From Sphingomonas sp. LaA6.9 (GTDB taxonomy: Bacteria > Pseudomonadota > Alphaproteobacteria > Sphingomonadales > Sphingomonadaceae): DNA of 64,000 bases. Shown piece by piece: positions 18,199-26,105 of the stretch. The stretch spans positions 1 to 64,000 of the forward strand of contig NZ_JAKVIO010000003.1 in the NCBI RefSeq assembly GCF_022601895.1, written 5' to 3'. Under the pieces are notes generated by a model that did not search any database, was not told where the DNA came from, and saw only the letters and a list, made by a program, of their open reading frames with translations. Both the position numbers and the translations under genes were made by a program. Each line of letters opens with the position of its first letter. Within the stretch, counting starts at the first letter, position 1.

Positions 18199-18366
18199 AT
18201 GAATACGCCCCGCAATATCCGCATCCCGAGCGCGCTCGGTGCAATCCTCGCCGCCACGCTGATGACCGTAATCAGCGCGGTTCCCGAGGCCGTTCATGCC
18301 CAGGACGGTGCGCGGATCGCGTGCGCCGACAAGATTTCGCACGATTTCCGGCCGGTGCTGCTCTGA
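18199..18366 (+). CDS. 55-residue exported peptide, unknown function, first gene of the sigma-54 operon
   Basis: The predicted product has a basic n-region (MNTPRNIRIP), a hydrophobic core (ALGAILAATLMTVIS) and an Ala-x-Ala-like cleavage zone (EAVHAQ), leaving a mature peptide of about 20 residues with one Cys (ACADKISHDFRP). The ATG at 18199 is preceded by GGAGA at a six-base spacing. Earlier in-frame ATGs (18172, 18175) rely on a GGAGGG that lies upstream of the predicted sigma-54 start site. I do not recognise it. The location directly after the promoter suggests either a secreted signal, a regulator of the kinase or exporter, or simply a leader peptide. Confidence 0.55.
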   Translation: MNTPRNIRIPSALGAILAATLMTVISAVPEAVHAQDGARIACADKISHDFRPVLL

Positions 18367-18384
18367 TGCGGACGGCGTGCGACC

Positions 18385-18400
18385 TGTCCGGAACCGGACA
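18385..18400. promoter_or_regulatory. dyad TGTCCG-N4-CGGACA (site 2)
   Basis: TGTCCG-GAAC-CGGACA is a perfect six-plus-six dyad (seven pairs counting the flanking G/C) between the 55-residue peptide gene and the adaptor gene. Its centre is 21 bases, two helical turns, from that of site 3. Confidence 0.65.
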
Positions 18401-18405
18401 GTGAT

Positions 18406-18421
18406 TGTCCGTTTTCGGACA
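18406..18421. promoter_or_regulatory. dyad TGTCCG-N4-CGGACA (site 3)
   Basis: TGTCCG-TTTT-CGGACA repeats the site 2 dyad on the same helix face and ends 11 bases before the adaptor start. At RNA level sites 2 and 3 can also pair with each other, so an attenuator-like role is a second possibility. Confidence 0.65.
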
Positions 18422-18432
18422 GGGGGAGCGCA

Positions 18433-19743
18433 ATGGGTCTGGTGAGCATCTCGACCGACAGCAGCATGGGCGCCGTCAGCGGCGGTGCGATGGATCGCGT
18501 CGTCGAAAAGCGCACAATATCGCGGCGAGTGAAGATCGGGCTCGGTGCCGCTGCGTTGCTCGGGCTGGCGGGTGGTTTCTACGCGTTTGCGCCCGATGGC
18601 GCATCGCAGACCGTCGCTGCGGACCGCGTGACGATTTCGACGGTCAGCCAGGGCCGTTTCGAGGACTTCCTGCCGATGCGCGCAAGCGTGACTCCGCTGG
18701 TGACGGTCTATCTCGATGCGATCGAGGGCGGGCGCGTCGAGGAGGTGCTGGTCGAGGACGGCGCGACCGTGGAGAAGGGGCAGTTGCTCGCAGTGCTTTC
18801 CAATGCCGAGCTGCAATTGTCAGTGCTCGCGCGCCAGACCGAAGTGACGCAGCAATTGAACTCGATGCGCAGCCAGGAACTCGCGCTGGCGCAGAACCGC
18901 TTGCAGAACGAGCGCAGCCTGCTCGAAGCCGAGCTTGCGATGAAGAAGGCTGAACGCCAGTATCAGCGCGAGGCGCCGCTTGCCGCCAAGGGCTTCGTGG
19001 CGGGCAAGACATTCAGCGACACGCGCGACAGCTATGCCTATGAGCGCGATCGCCGCGCGGTGCTCCAGCGCGCGCAGTCGACCGACGAGCGCCTCCAGTC
19101 GAGCCAGCTTGCGCAGCTCCGCGCGTCATCGCAGTCGCTCCAGTCGAGCCTCGAACTCGCGCGGGCGAACCTCGACGCGCTCAACCTGCGCGCACCCGTT
19201 TCGGGCACGCTTTCGGCCTTTTCGATCCAGGTCGGCCAGTCGATGGCGCGCGGCGAAAGGCTGGGCCAGATCGACAGCCCCGGGCGCAACAAGCTCGTCG
19301 CAGGCGTCGACGAATTCTATCTCGCGCGCGTGCGCCCGGGGCAGCAGGCGACCGTTGACTGGAACGGCAAGAGCTACAGGCTGCGCGTCACCAAGATCTA
19401 TCCCACCGTCAAGAACGGCCAGTTCGAGGTCGACCTCCAGTTCGTGGGCGACGAGCCCCCGCAGCTCCAGCGCGGTCAGACGCTCCAGCCCAAGCTGACG
19501 CTCGGCGATCCGGCGCCCGCGCGGCTGATCCCCAACGGCAGCTTTTACAACGACACCGGCGGCAGCTGGGTGTTCGTGGTGACCCCGGACGGGTCGGAGG
19601 CGGTGAAACGCCAGGTCCGTCTTGGCCGTCGCAATGCCGATTTCATCGAGGTCCTCGATGGTCTCGACCCCGGCGAGAAGGTGCTGACCTCCCCCTATAC
19701 CGGTTTCGCCGACAAGGATCGGCTCGATCTTGCAAGGAAGTGA
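18433..19743 (+). CDS. periplasmic adaptor (membrane fusion) protein, HlyD/MacA type
   Basis: The 436-residue protein has one N-terminal membrane segment (about 35-55), a split lipoyl domain (VYLDAIEGGRVEEVLVEDGATVEKGQLL and the later NLDALNLRAPVSGTLSAFSI), a long alpha-helical hairpin rich in Gln/Leu/Arg between them, and a beta-barrel/membrane-proximal C-terminus. These are the parts of a tripartite efflux adaptor. It is followed at once by an ABC ATPase and, later, a MacB/FtsX-like permease, so it is the adaptor of that ABC exporter. GGGGGAG precedes the ATG. No outer-membrane TolC-like gene lies nearby. Confidence 0.92.
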   Translation: MGLVSISTDSSMGAVSGGAMDRVVEKRTISRRVKIGLGAAALLGLAGGFYAFAPDGASQTVAADRVTISTVSQGRFEDFLPMRASVTPLVTVYLDAIEGGRVEEVLVEDGATVEKGQLLAVLSNAELQLSVLARQTEVTQQLNSMRSQELALAQNRLQNERSLLEAELAMKKAERQYQREAPLAAKGFVAGKTFSDTRDSYAYERDRRAVLQRAQSTDERLQSSQLAQLRASSQSLQSSLELARANLDALNLRAPVSGTLSAFSIQVGQSMARGERLGQIDSPGRNKLVAGVDEFYLARVRPGQQATVDWNGKSYRLRVTKIYPTVKNGQFEVDLQFVGDEPPQLQRGQTLQPKLTLGDPAPARLIPNGSFYNDTGGSWVFVVTPDGSEAVKRQVRLGRRNADFIEVLDGLDPGEKVLTSPYTGFADKDRLDLARK

Positions 19744-19747
19744 AAGG

Positions 19748-20437
19748 ATGATGCCGATGCTGAGCATGCGCCAATTGTCGCGGGTTTACCGCACCGACAT
19801 GGTCGAGACGACCGCACTGGATGCGATCGATCTCGACATCCATGACGGCGAGTTCGTCGCAATCATGGGGCCGTCGGGTTGTGGCAAATCGACGCTGCTC
19901 AACATGATCGGCATGCTCGACAGCCCGACAAGCGGTTCCTATCGTTTCGCCGATCAGGAGGTGGCGGGACTGAGCGAGGCCGACCTGGCCGCGATCCGCA
20001 AGCGCAACCTTGGCTTCATCTTCCAGAGCTTCAACCTGATCGACGAGCTTTCGGTCGCCGAGAATGTCGAGCTGGCGCTGCTCTATCACGACATCCCCGC
20101 TGCCGAGCGCAAGCGCCGCGTCGACGCGGTGATGGACAGGGTGGGGATCGCGCACCGCGCCAGGCACCGCCCGAGCCAGCTTTCGGGCGGGCAGCAGCAG
20201 CGTGTCGCTGTGGCTCGCGCGTTGGTCGCGGAACCCAAGCTGATCCTCGCCGACGAGCCTACGGGCAATCTCGACACGCAGCACGGCGAGGAGGTGATGA
20301 AGATGCTCCAGACGCTGAACGCGGAAGGGTCGACGATCGTGATGGTCACGCACTCGCCCGCACATGCCGACTATGCCGGGCGTGTCGTCAACATGCTCGA
20401 CGGGCGCGTGCTGGTCGAACGCCGTCGCGCAGCCTGA
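19748..20437 (+). CDS. ABC transporter ATP-binding protein (MacB/LolD type)
   Basis: About 229 residues with Walker [11 protein letters not shown]-loop FIFQSFNLI, signature [15 protein letters not shown], Walker [11 protein letters not shown] and the H-loop MVTHS. It belongs to the LolD/MacB/FtsE branch that powers type VII exporters. The ATG at 19748 lies four bases after the adaptor stop with GGAAG at a good distance; nearby in-frame ATGs at 19751 and 19757 cannot be excluded. Its partner permease is the gene at 20974. Confidence 0.94.
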   Translation: MMPMLSMRQLSRVYRTDMVETTALDAIDLDIHDGEFVAIMGPSGCGKSTLLNMIGMLDSPTSGSYRFADQEVAGLSEADLAAIRKRNLGFIFQSFNLIDELSVAENVELALLYHDIPAAERKRRVDAVMDRVGIAHRARHRPSQLSGGQQQRVAVARALVAEPKLILADEPTGNLDTQHGEEVMKMLQTLNAEGSTIVMVTHSPAHADYAGRVVNMLDGRVLVERRRAA

Positions 20438-20456
20438 AAACCGGAAAGGTAACAAT

Positions 20457-20951
20457 ATGCAGTTCGAATCCCCGCGTGCCGTGATCGCCGCGCTCTTCAT
20501 CGCCGCTGCGCTGGCCCCTGCAAGTGCGGGCGCCCAGGCACGCACCGAACAGAGCGTCGTCATGTCAGCCAATCCGCGCGAACGCGCGGGGCAGGAGCAA
20601 TATGGCTTTGCCAGCGCGGTGATCGCGGGCGACATGATCTATCTGTCGGGCGTCGTCGCGGGTCAGGCGCCTGGCGAAAGCGACCTGGCTCCCGCCTATG
20701 AGCGCGTGTTCAACCAGATCGAGGCGACGCTGAAGCGCGTCGGGGCGAGCCTGGACGACGTTGTCGAGATGACCAGCTTTCACACCGACATCACCGCCCA
20801 GATCGACAGCTTGTCCGCGGTGTCCAAGCGTCGGCTGACAGGCCAGCCGCCGGCGTGGACCGCGATCGATGTCGATCGGTTGCTGCCCGATGGGGGGCTG
20901 ACCGAAATCAAGATCATCGCCTACCGCGCCGGCGCGGCGAAGGCTCAATAA
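20457..20951 (+). CDS. exported RidA/YjgF-family protein
   Basis: The 164-residue protein starts with a clear signal peptide (PRAVIAALFIAAALAPASAGAQA), followed by one RidA-fold domain with YGFASAVIAGDMIYLSGVV and a C-terminal VDRLLPDGGLTEIKIIAYRA. Cytosolic RidA deaminates reactive enamine/imine intermediates using a conserved Arg; the Arg of the canonical C-terminal motif is not obvious here, so catalysis is uncertain. It sits between the ABC ATPase and the permease, 19 bases after the former and 22 before the latter, so it is an integral member of the exporter operon. A periplasmic place is inferred from the signal sequence. Confidence 0.85.
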   Translation: MQFESPRAVIAALFIAAALAPASAGAQARTEQSVVMSANPRERAGQEQYGFASAVIAGDMIYLSGVVAGQAPGESDLAPAYERVFNQIEATLKRVGASLDDVVEMTSFHTDITAQIDSLSAVSKRRLTGQPPAWTAIDVDRLLPDGGLTEIKIIAYRAGAAKAQ

Positions 20952-20973
20952 CCAACAGGGAAGGATCGGCAGA

Positions 20974-23475
20974 ATGTGGCGAAACTATTTCACCGTCGGC
21001 ATCCGTTCGCTCGCCAAGAATCGCGCCTATGCGCTGATCAACATCCTGGGGCTGGCGATTGGCATGGCGGCGTGCCTGCTGATCCTTCTCTTCGTCCGCT
21101 ATGAACGCACCTATGATGCCGCGCTGCCCGGGGCGGAGCACGCCTATCAGTTCCAGACCTATTTCACCGATCCCGACACAGGCGAGCGCGACAATCTGCA
21201 AATGGCGGCATATGCCGCCAAGGTATCAATTCAGAAAGATTTTCCACAGATCGACCGTGCGGTGCACGTGCTTGCAACGGGGCCGGTGCTGCTCAGGGAC
21301 GGCGTTGGCCACGCAACCGAGAATTTCCGTTTTGTCGACGGAAACCTGTTCGAGATCCTCGATTTCCCGTTCGTCCGAGGCGATCCGCGGACGGCGCTCG
21401 AAACGCCAGGCTCGATGGTGCTGACCCAGAGCGAGGCGCGCAAATGGTTCGGGACCGACGATGCCATGGGCAAGACGCTGACCGTGGGCGGGCGCGCCGC
21501 GCCGTTCGACATGCGCGTGACCGGGATCATCAAGGACATTCCGCGCAATTCGCACTTCAGCGCGGGCATCATCGCGCGGTACGACCCGCAGAGCCATTTT
21601 GCGGACAATCCCGACTTTCTCAACAATTATGGCTGGCAGGGCGGGTGGATTTACGTCCGGCTGAAACCGGGTGCAGATGCAGAGGCGATCAATGCGCAGA
21701 TGCCCGCCTGGGAAAAGCGGAACATTCCCGATCAGTATTTCGGGACGCAAAAGTCCAATCAGGGCGATACGTCGGACTACCGGCTGGTCAATATCCGCGA
21801 CATCCATCTCGGTCAGGCGCAGCGCGGGGCGATGACGCCGGGCAATACCGAACGCGCAATCACGACCTTTGCGGTGATCGCGCTGCTGATCCTTGCGATG
21901 GCGTGCATCAATTTCACCAACCTGGCGACTGCGCGCGCCAGCCAGCGCGCGCGCGAAGTGGCGCTTCGCAAGGTTCTCGGAGCGAGCCGCCGACAGCTGA
22001 TCGTCCAGTTCATCGGCGAATCGATGATCGTGGCGGCCATCGCGATGCTGCTGGCGCTGGCGATCGCCGAACTCGCCTTGCCCGCGTTCAATGCTTTCCT
22101 CGATGCCGAGATCCGGTTTCGCTATCTCGGCATGGACGGGCTGTTGCTGCCGGTCATCGTGCTGGTGCTCGTCGTCGGCGCGGCGGGCGGGGTCTACCCC
22201 GCCTTCCACCTTTCGCGCTTCCAGCCCGCGCACGTGCTCAAGGCCAACAAGTCCGCGGCTGATGCGCAAGGATCGGGGCGACTGCGCAATATCCTTGTCG
22301 TCGGCCAGTTTGCGGTGTCGATTGGACTCATCATCTGCACCGCAGTGATCCAGGCGCAGACCGATTATGCGCGCACCTCCGATCCCGGTTATCAGCGCGA
22401 AGGGCTGATCCAGATCGAGAATATGGGGCGTCGCCAGATACAGCCGCTTGCCGACACGCTGGTGCGCGAGATCGCGGGGCTCGACGGTGTCGTCGCGGTG
22501 GGGCGCTCCTCGATTGCGATGGCGACGCAGAATTCGACCAGTTCGTCGATCCAGGTGCCGGGGCTCGCAAACCCGCCCAGCATCGGCGACTATGTCGTCG
22601 ACCCCGATTTTTTCGCGGCGATGGGGATCAGGACGCTCGCCGGCCGAACCTTCGACAAGACGCGACCGGCCGATGACGCCACGACTCCCACACCCGAGGA
22701 TCCGGCGGCGGAGCGCGCGCTCGTTGCGCGCGGCGTGAACATCGTGATCAACGCGCTTGCGGCGAAGCGCATGGGCTTTGCAAGCCCCGCCGCCGCGATC
22801 GGCAAGCAGGTGAAACTGCCCAACGATCCCGAATATGGAGGGGTGACGCCCGCAACGATCATCGGTGTCGTCGAGGATTCGCGCTTCCGGTCGGTGCGCG
22901 AGCCGATGGAACCCATATTGTTTCGCTATACGACCAGCGGGCTCGATTATGCCGTGGTGCGCTATTCGGGTGATCCCTCGGCGCTTCGCGATCGCATCGA
23001 GGCGCTGTGGAAGCGCACCGCGCGCGACGTGCCGTTCGAGGCCGAGTTCAGCGAGGACGTGATGGAGCGTCTCTACAAGGCCGAGGAGGCACGCGCGCAG
23101 ATCTTCGCGGCCTTCGCCTTGCTGGCGGTGATCGTGGGCTGTCTCGGCTTGTTCGGGCTTGCGGCCTTTACCGCGGAGCGCCGGACCAAGGAGATCGGTA
23201 TCCGCAAGGTGCTGGGCGCGAGCACGGGGCGAATCGTGCAGCTGCTGGTCTGGCAGTTCAGCCGCCCCGTGCTGATGGCAAATATTATCGCCTGGCCGGT
23301 GGCATGGTGGGTGATGCGAGACTGGCTCAATGGTTTCGACGCGCGCATCGCTCTGGGCCCGGTGCCTTTTGTCGCGGCAGGGCTGGTTGCGCTGACGATC
23401 GCGGTGGGAACGATCGCCGCCCACAGCTTCCGCGTCGCGCGGACCAATCCGATCCATGCGCTGCGCTACGAATAG
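20974..23475 (+). CDS. ABC transporter permease with two MacB-PCD/FtsX modules
   Basis: The 833-residue protein has two repeated halves: a membrane segment (about 20-42), a periplasmic MacB-PCD domain (about 60-270), three FtsX membrane segments (about 285-425), then a second segment (about 440), a second periplasmic domain (about 470-690) and three more segments to the end. FtsX signatures REVALRKVLGASRRQLIVQF and TKEIGIRKVLGASTGRIVQL mark each half. It is a single-chain eight-segment permease rather than the four-segment MacB; it lacks a fused ATPase, which is the separate gene at 19748. It probably moves substrates out of the membrane or periplasm rather than across the inner membrane. Confidence 0.92.
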   Translation: MWRNYFTVGIRSLAKNRAYALINILGLAIGMAACLLILLFVRYERTYDAALPGAEHAYQFQTYFTDPDTGERDNLQMAAYAAKVSIQKDFPQIDRAVHVLATGPVLLRDGVGHATENFRFVDGNLFEILDFPFVRGDPRTALETPGSMVLTQSEARKWFGTDDAMGKTLTVGGRAAPFDMRVTGIIKDIPRNSHFSAGIIARYDPQSHFADNPDFLNNYGWQGGWIYVRLKPGADAEAINAQMPAWEKRNIPDQYFGTQKSNQGDTSDYRLVNIRDIHLGQAQRGAMTPGNTERAITTFAVIALLILAMACINFTNLATARASQRAREVALRKVLGASRRQLIVQFIGESMIVAAIAMLLALAIAELALPAFNAFLDAEIRFRYLGMDGLLLPVIVLVLVVGAAGGVYPAFHLSRFQPAHVLKANKSAADAQGSGRLRNILVVGQFAVSIGLIICTAVIQAQTDYARTSDPGYQREGLIQIENMGRRQIQPLADTLVREIAGLDGVVAVGRSSIAMATQNSTSSSIQVPGLANPPSIGDYVVDPDFFAAMGIRTLAGRTFDKTRPADDATTPTPEDPAAERALVARGVNIVINALAAKRMGFASPAAAIGKQVKLPNDPEYGGVTPATIIGVVEDSRFRSVREPMEPILFRYTTSGLDYAVVRYSGDPSALRDRIEALWKRTARDVPFEAEFSEDVMERLYKAEEARAQIFAAFALLAVIVGCLGLFGLAAFTAERRTKEIGIRKVLGASTGRIVQLLVWQFSRPVLMANIIAWPVAWWVMRDWLNGFDARIALGPVPFVAAGLVALTIAVGTIAAHSFRVARTNPIHALRYE

Positions 23476-23535
23476 CAAGGACCGGGGCCGATAGCCGTGG
23501 CCCATTGAAAACGCGCAATCCGCACTCCAGATAGC

Positions 23536-23585
23536 GCCAGCCGGACACGTGTTACATTGTAACATGGATCCGGCTGGCTGTTTTG
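23536..23585 (+). terminator. nested inverted repeat, possible terminator of the exporter operon
   Basis: GCCAGCCGGA (23536-23545) pairs with TCCGGCTGGC (23569-23578), and the transcript continues TGTTTTG. The 23-base spacer itself contains the dyad at 23550-23564. The stem and partial T run suggest a terminator 60 bases after the permease gene, but the T run is short. Confidence 0.5.
23550..23564. promoter_or_regulatory. Zur-like operator upstream of merC
   Basis: TGTTACATTGTAACA is a perfect 7-1-7 dyad. The shape TGTTA(C/T)...(G/A)TAACA is that of Fur-superfamily sites, in particular Zur boxes, and MerC-like genes are often found in or near zinc-responsive loci. The centre is 47 bases before the merC ATG. 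No fur/zur gene is in the window, so the assignment is inference. Confidence 0.5.
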
Positions 23586-23603
23586 TATCTTGGGAGCTGG
23601 TTC

Positions 23604-23984
23604 ATGAAACGACCGTCGCGCGCGCAGCGGATCTGGGATGGCGCTGCGATCGGCGCGTCGGCACTGTGCCTTGCGCACTGCCTCGGGCTTCCGGTTCTGA
23701 TCGCGATGCTACCTGCGCTCGCTGACTTGCTCGCATTTCCCGAAAGCTTTCACCTGGCGGCCTTTGCGTTTGCGCTCCCCGCGAGCGGCATCGCGCTGTT
23801 GGCGGGATATCGCCGTCACGGGCTGCTGCTTCCCGCGATCATGGGCGCAGTAGGGCTCCTGCTGATCGGCTGGGGCGCGACGGGCGGCCATCGCATTGCG
23901 ATCGAGACGGGGCTGACCGTTCTCGGCAGCCTTCTCCTTGCTATGGGCCATATCTGGAACTGGCGCGCGCGTCTGGCGCGATGA
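23604..23984 (+). CDS. MerC-domain membrane protein
   Basis: A 126-residue protein with four hydrophobic segments and the MerC-type cysteine pair in the first (ALCLAHCLGLPV, residues 17-28). Bona fide MerC imports mercuric ions, but no merR, merA or merT is near, and lone MerC-domain proteins in alphaproteobacteria are more likely linked to metal homeostasis. A Zur-like dyad upstream points to zinc. An in-frame TTG at 23583 would add seven residues; the ATG is preferred. Confidence 0.8.
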   Translation: MKRPSRAQRIWDGAAIGASALCLAHCLGLPVLIAMLPALADLLAFPESFHLAAFAFALPASGIALLAGYRRHGLLLPAIMGAVGLLLIGWGATGGHRIAIETGLTVLGSLLLAMGHIWNWRARLAR

Positions 23985-24010
23985 CCGGGATCTGAAGCGC
24001 TCCAAAAGAA

Positions 24011-24033
24011 AAGGCCGCCTTGCGGCGGCCTTT
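24011..24033. terminator. bidirectional terminator between merC and tRNA-Gly
   Basis: A nine-pair stem AAGGCCGCC / GGCGGCCTT with a TTGC loop. It has a T-rich run (TTTGTCTTT) on the forward side for merC and an A-rich run (AAAAGAAAA) on the other that reads as U-rich for the reverse-strand tRNA. Confidence 0.85.
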
Positions 24034-24054
24034 GTCTTTCGACCCTGAAGTCGC

Positions 24055-24129
24055 TGGAGCGGGCGAAGGGATTCGAACCCTCGACCCCAACCTTGGCAAG
24101 GTTGTGCTCTACCCCTGAGCTACGCCCGC
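24055..24129 (-). tRNA. tRNA-Gly (anticodon GCC)
   Basis: Read on the reverse strand, GCGGGCG (from 24129) pairs with CGCCCGC, followed by a U discriminator and an encoded CCA (24057-24055). The D arm (GCTC..GAGC), the anticodon arm AACCT-TGCCAA-GGTT with GCC, and the T arm with GGTTCGAATCCC are all present. The 75-base length with CCA is normal for bacterial tRNA-Gly. Confidence 0.97.
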
Positions 24130-24308
24130 TCGCTGCGTACCCGGTGGCCGGAGCCACTCGGTGGGTGAGGCGCGGCTGTTAGCATCGGGTCGGGGACCCC
24201 GCAACCCCCCAGTGAAGAGTTTTTTGCATTATGCTGCGACACGGCTTTGGACTTGGCATATGGGGGCCGCGCCCCACATAAGGGCGGCTGAATTCTTGAA
24301 GGAGCGTG

Positions 24309-25223
24309 ATGGTGGCAAGTCTCGGACTGGGTGCGGAAGAGCGCGAGGCGCTGGAGGTGTTCAAGCGCGACGTGGTCGAGCCCTCAATGACCCAGTTGAT
24401 CATCCTCGATTTCTGGGCGGACTGGTGCGGACCGTGCAAGCAGCTCACCCCCGTGCTCGAAAAGACCGCCGAGAGCTATGCCGCAAAGGGCGTCAAGCTC
24501 GTCAAGATCGATGTGGAGGCCAACAAGGCGATCGCCGCGCAGTTCCGCATCCAGTCGATTCCGACGGTTTACGCGGTGTTCCAGGGCCAGATTGTCGCAG
24601 ACCTGACCAATGCGCGCACCGAGGCTCAGCTTTCGCAGATTCTCGACCAGATTCTGCGCCAGCTTCCCGTGAAGAGCGAGGCGGCCGACCTGAAGCAGGA
24701 GATCGAGCCGCTGCTCGCCATGGGCGAGGAGGTGCTGGCGGGGGGCGACGCTGAACGCGCGCTTGGTATCTTCAGCCAGATCGCCGAGATGGCGCCCGAG
24801 GAGCCCGCAGCGCTTTCGGGGCAGCTTCGTGCGGCGATCGCGGCTGGGCATGTCGACGAGGCCGAAGCCATGCTCGCCGCACTGCCCGAGGACCTCAAAA
24901 AGGATCCCGCGATCCAGCGCGCGCAATCGGCACTGGCACTCAAGAAGGATGCCGCGCCCGTCGATGATCTTGACGCGCTGCGCGCGCGGGTCGATTCGAA
25001 CCCCGAGGATCACGAAGCGCGATACGAGCTCGCGGGCGGGCTGATGGCGGCGGGCGACCGCGATGGCGCGGCCGAGGCCCTGCTCGAGATCATCCGGCGC
25101 GACCGCGACTGGAACGACAATGCCGCGCGTGGTCGACTGTTGACGCTGATGGAAGTCGTCGGGCTCGAGGATCCGTGGGTGTCTGCGCTGCGCCGGCGGC
25201 TTTCGGCGATATTGTTCACCTGA
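24309..25223 (+). CDS. cnoX: thioredoxin-TPR co-chaperone, CnoX (YbbN) type
   Basis: The 304-residue protein has an N-terminal thioredoxin domain with an intact WCGPC (39-43) and the cis-Pro IPT motif near 77, then TPR-like helices (about 125-300, with AALSGQLRAAIAAGHVDEAEAMLAAL). This is the CnoX layout. E. coli CnoX has lost the redox-active pair, while alphaproteobacterial ones such as in Caulobacter keep it, as here, so it may reduce as well as hold clients. AAGGAG precedes the ATG. A GTG at 24306 is an alternative start. The stop overlaps the next start (TGATG). Confidence 0.93.
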   Translation: MVASLGLGAEEREALEVFKRDVVEPSMTQLIILDFWADWCGPCKQLTPVLEKTAESYAAKGVKLVKIDVEANKAIAAQFRIQSIPTVYAVFQGQIVADLTNARTEAQLSQILDQILRQLPVKSEAADLKQEIEPLLAMGEEVLAGGDAERALGIFSQIAEMAPEEPAALSGQLRAAIAAGHVDEAEAMLAALPEDLKKDPAIQRAQSALALKKDAAPVDDLDALRARVDSNPEDHEARYELAGGLMAAGDRDGAAEALLEIIRRDRDWNDNAARGRLLTLMEVVGLEDPWVSALRRRLSAILFT

Positions 25224-25855
25224 TGACCGAAAAGACCACGCGGCTGTCGGTATTCCCCCTTGGCGGCGCGATCCTGTTCCCGCGGATGCAGTTGCCGCTG
25301 CATATCTTCGAGCCGCGCTATCGTGCGCTGGTCAGCGATGCGATGGCGCGTGACCGGCGGATCGGCATGATCCAGCCCAAGGCGGGCGGTGAACCGCCGC
25401 CGCTGTTCGATATCGGCTGCATCGGCCGGATCGCGCATGTCGAGGCGCTCGAAGACGGACGCTACAATATCGTGCTCGAGGGTGTTTCGCGCTTTCGTGT
25501 GCTTCGCGAACTCGACGTGACCACACCGTTTCGCCAGCTCGAAGTCTCGCTCGAGGGGTTCGAAGGCGATTCGGATGAGCGGGCACTCGCGATCGCTGAG
25601 CGTGCCGCGCTTGAGATCGAGGCGCGGCGCTTTGCCGATGTACAGGGCTATGCGGTCGACTGGGAGGCGGTGACGCGGCTCGACGACGAATCGCTGGTCA
25701 ACGGCATCGCGCAGATCGCGCCCTTCGACGTCGCGGCGAAGCAGGCACTGCTCGAGGCGCCCGATATCGCCGCGCGGTGCGAACTGATCGTCCAGCTCAT
25801 GCAATTCTTTGGTCGCCACCATGGCGGCGACGACGAAGGTGTTACGCTGCAATGA
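25223..25855 (+). CDS. LON substrate-binding domain protein (stand-alone)
   Basis: The 210-residue protein is only the N-terminal domain of Lon protease: [30 protein letters not shown] (residues 8-37), RRIGMIQP and [23 protein letters not shown]. There is no ATPase or protease part. Stand-alone LON domains are common in alphaproteobacteria, and their role is not settled; placement between cnoX and a Trm112-like gene points to protein quality control. The ATG shares a base with the cnoX stop; the end overlaps the next ATG. Confidence 0.92.
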   Translation: MTEKTTRLSVFPLGGAILFPRMQLPLHIFEPRYRALVSDAMARDRRIGMIQPKAGGEPPPLFDIGCIGRIAHVEALEDGRYNIVLEGVSRFRVLRELDVTTPFRQLEVSLEGFEGDSDERALAIAERAALEIEARRFADVQGYAVDWEAVTRLDDESLVNGIAQIAPFDVAAKQALLEAPDIAARCELIVQLMQFFGRHHGGDDEGVTLQ

Positions 25856-26037
25856 GCCGCGAGCCCGACCCCGAATTGCTCGCCATTCTGGTGTGCCCGG
25901 TGACGCGGCAGACATTGCGCTACGACGCCGGGCGACAGGAACTGGTATCGGAGGCGGCGGGGCTCGCCTATCCGATCCGCGACGGGGTCCCCGTCATGCT
26001 GGTCGAAGAGGCGCGCCGGCTGGACGAGACTCGTTGA
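25852..26037 (+). CDS. Trm112-like (UPF0434/YcaR) protein
   Basis: A 61-residue protein with [17 protein letters not shown] near the N-terminus and [14 protein letters not shown] at the C-terminus, both typical of the Trm112/UPF0434 family. Members are short zinc-ribbon-like activators of methyltransferases; here only one Cys of the first CxxC-like position is present (CPVT), as in many bacterial forms. It overlaps the LON-domain gene by four bases and ends a three-gene operon. Confidence 0.88.
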   Translation: MSREPDPELLAILVCPVTRQTLRYDAGRQELVSEAAGLAYPIRDGVPVMLVEEARRLDETR

Positions 26038-26105
26038 ACAGAGGCTGATTCAAGCTTTCAACGGAAACGCGTCGTGCTTCCGCTTCAACCGATCAGGCTC
26101 CACAT

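Noticed and set aside
21226-23565. A reverse open frame of about 779 codons opposite the ABC permease
   Set aside because: The forward strand encodes a complete FtsX-type permease; the reverse frame has low-complexity charged composition.
23604-23984. A mercury resistance operon at merC
   Set aside because: No merR, merT, merP or merA is adjacent, and the upstream dyad resembles a Zur site.
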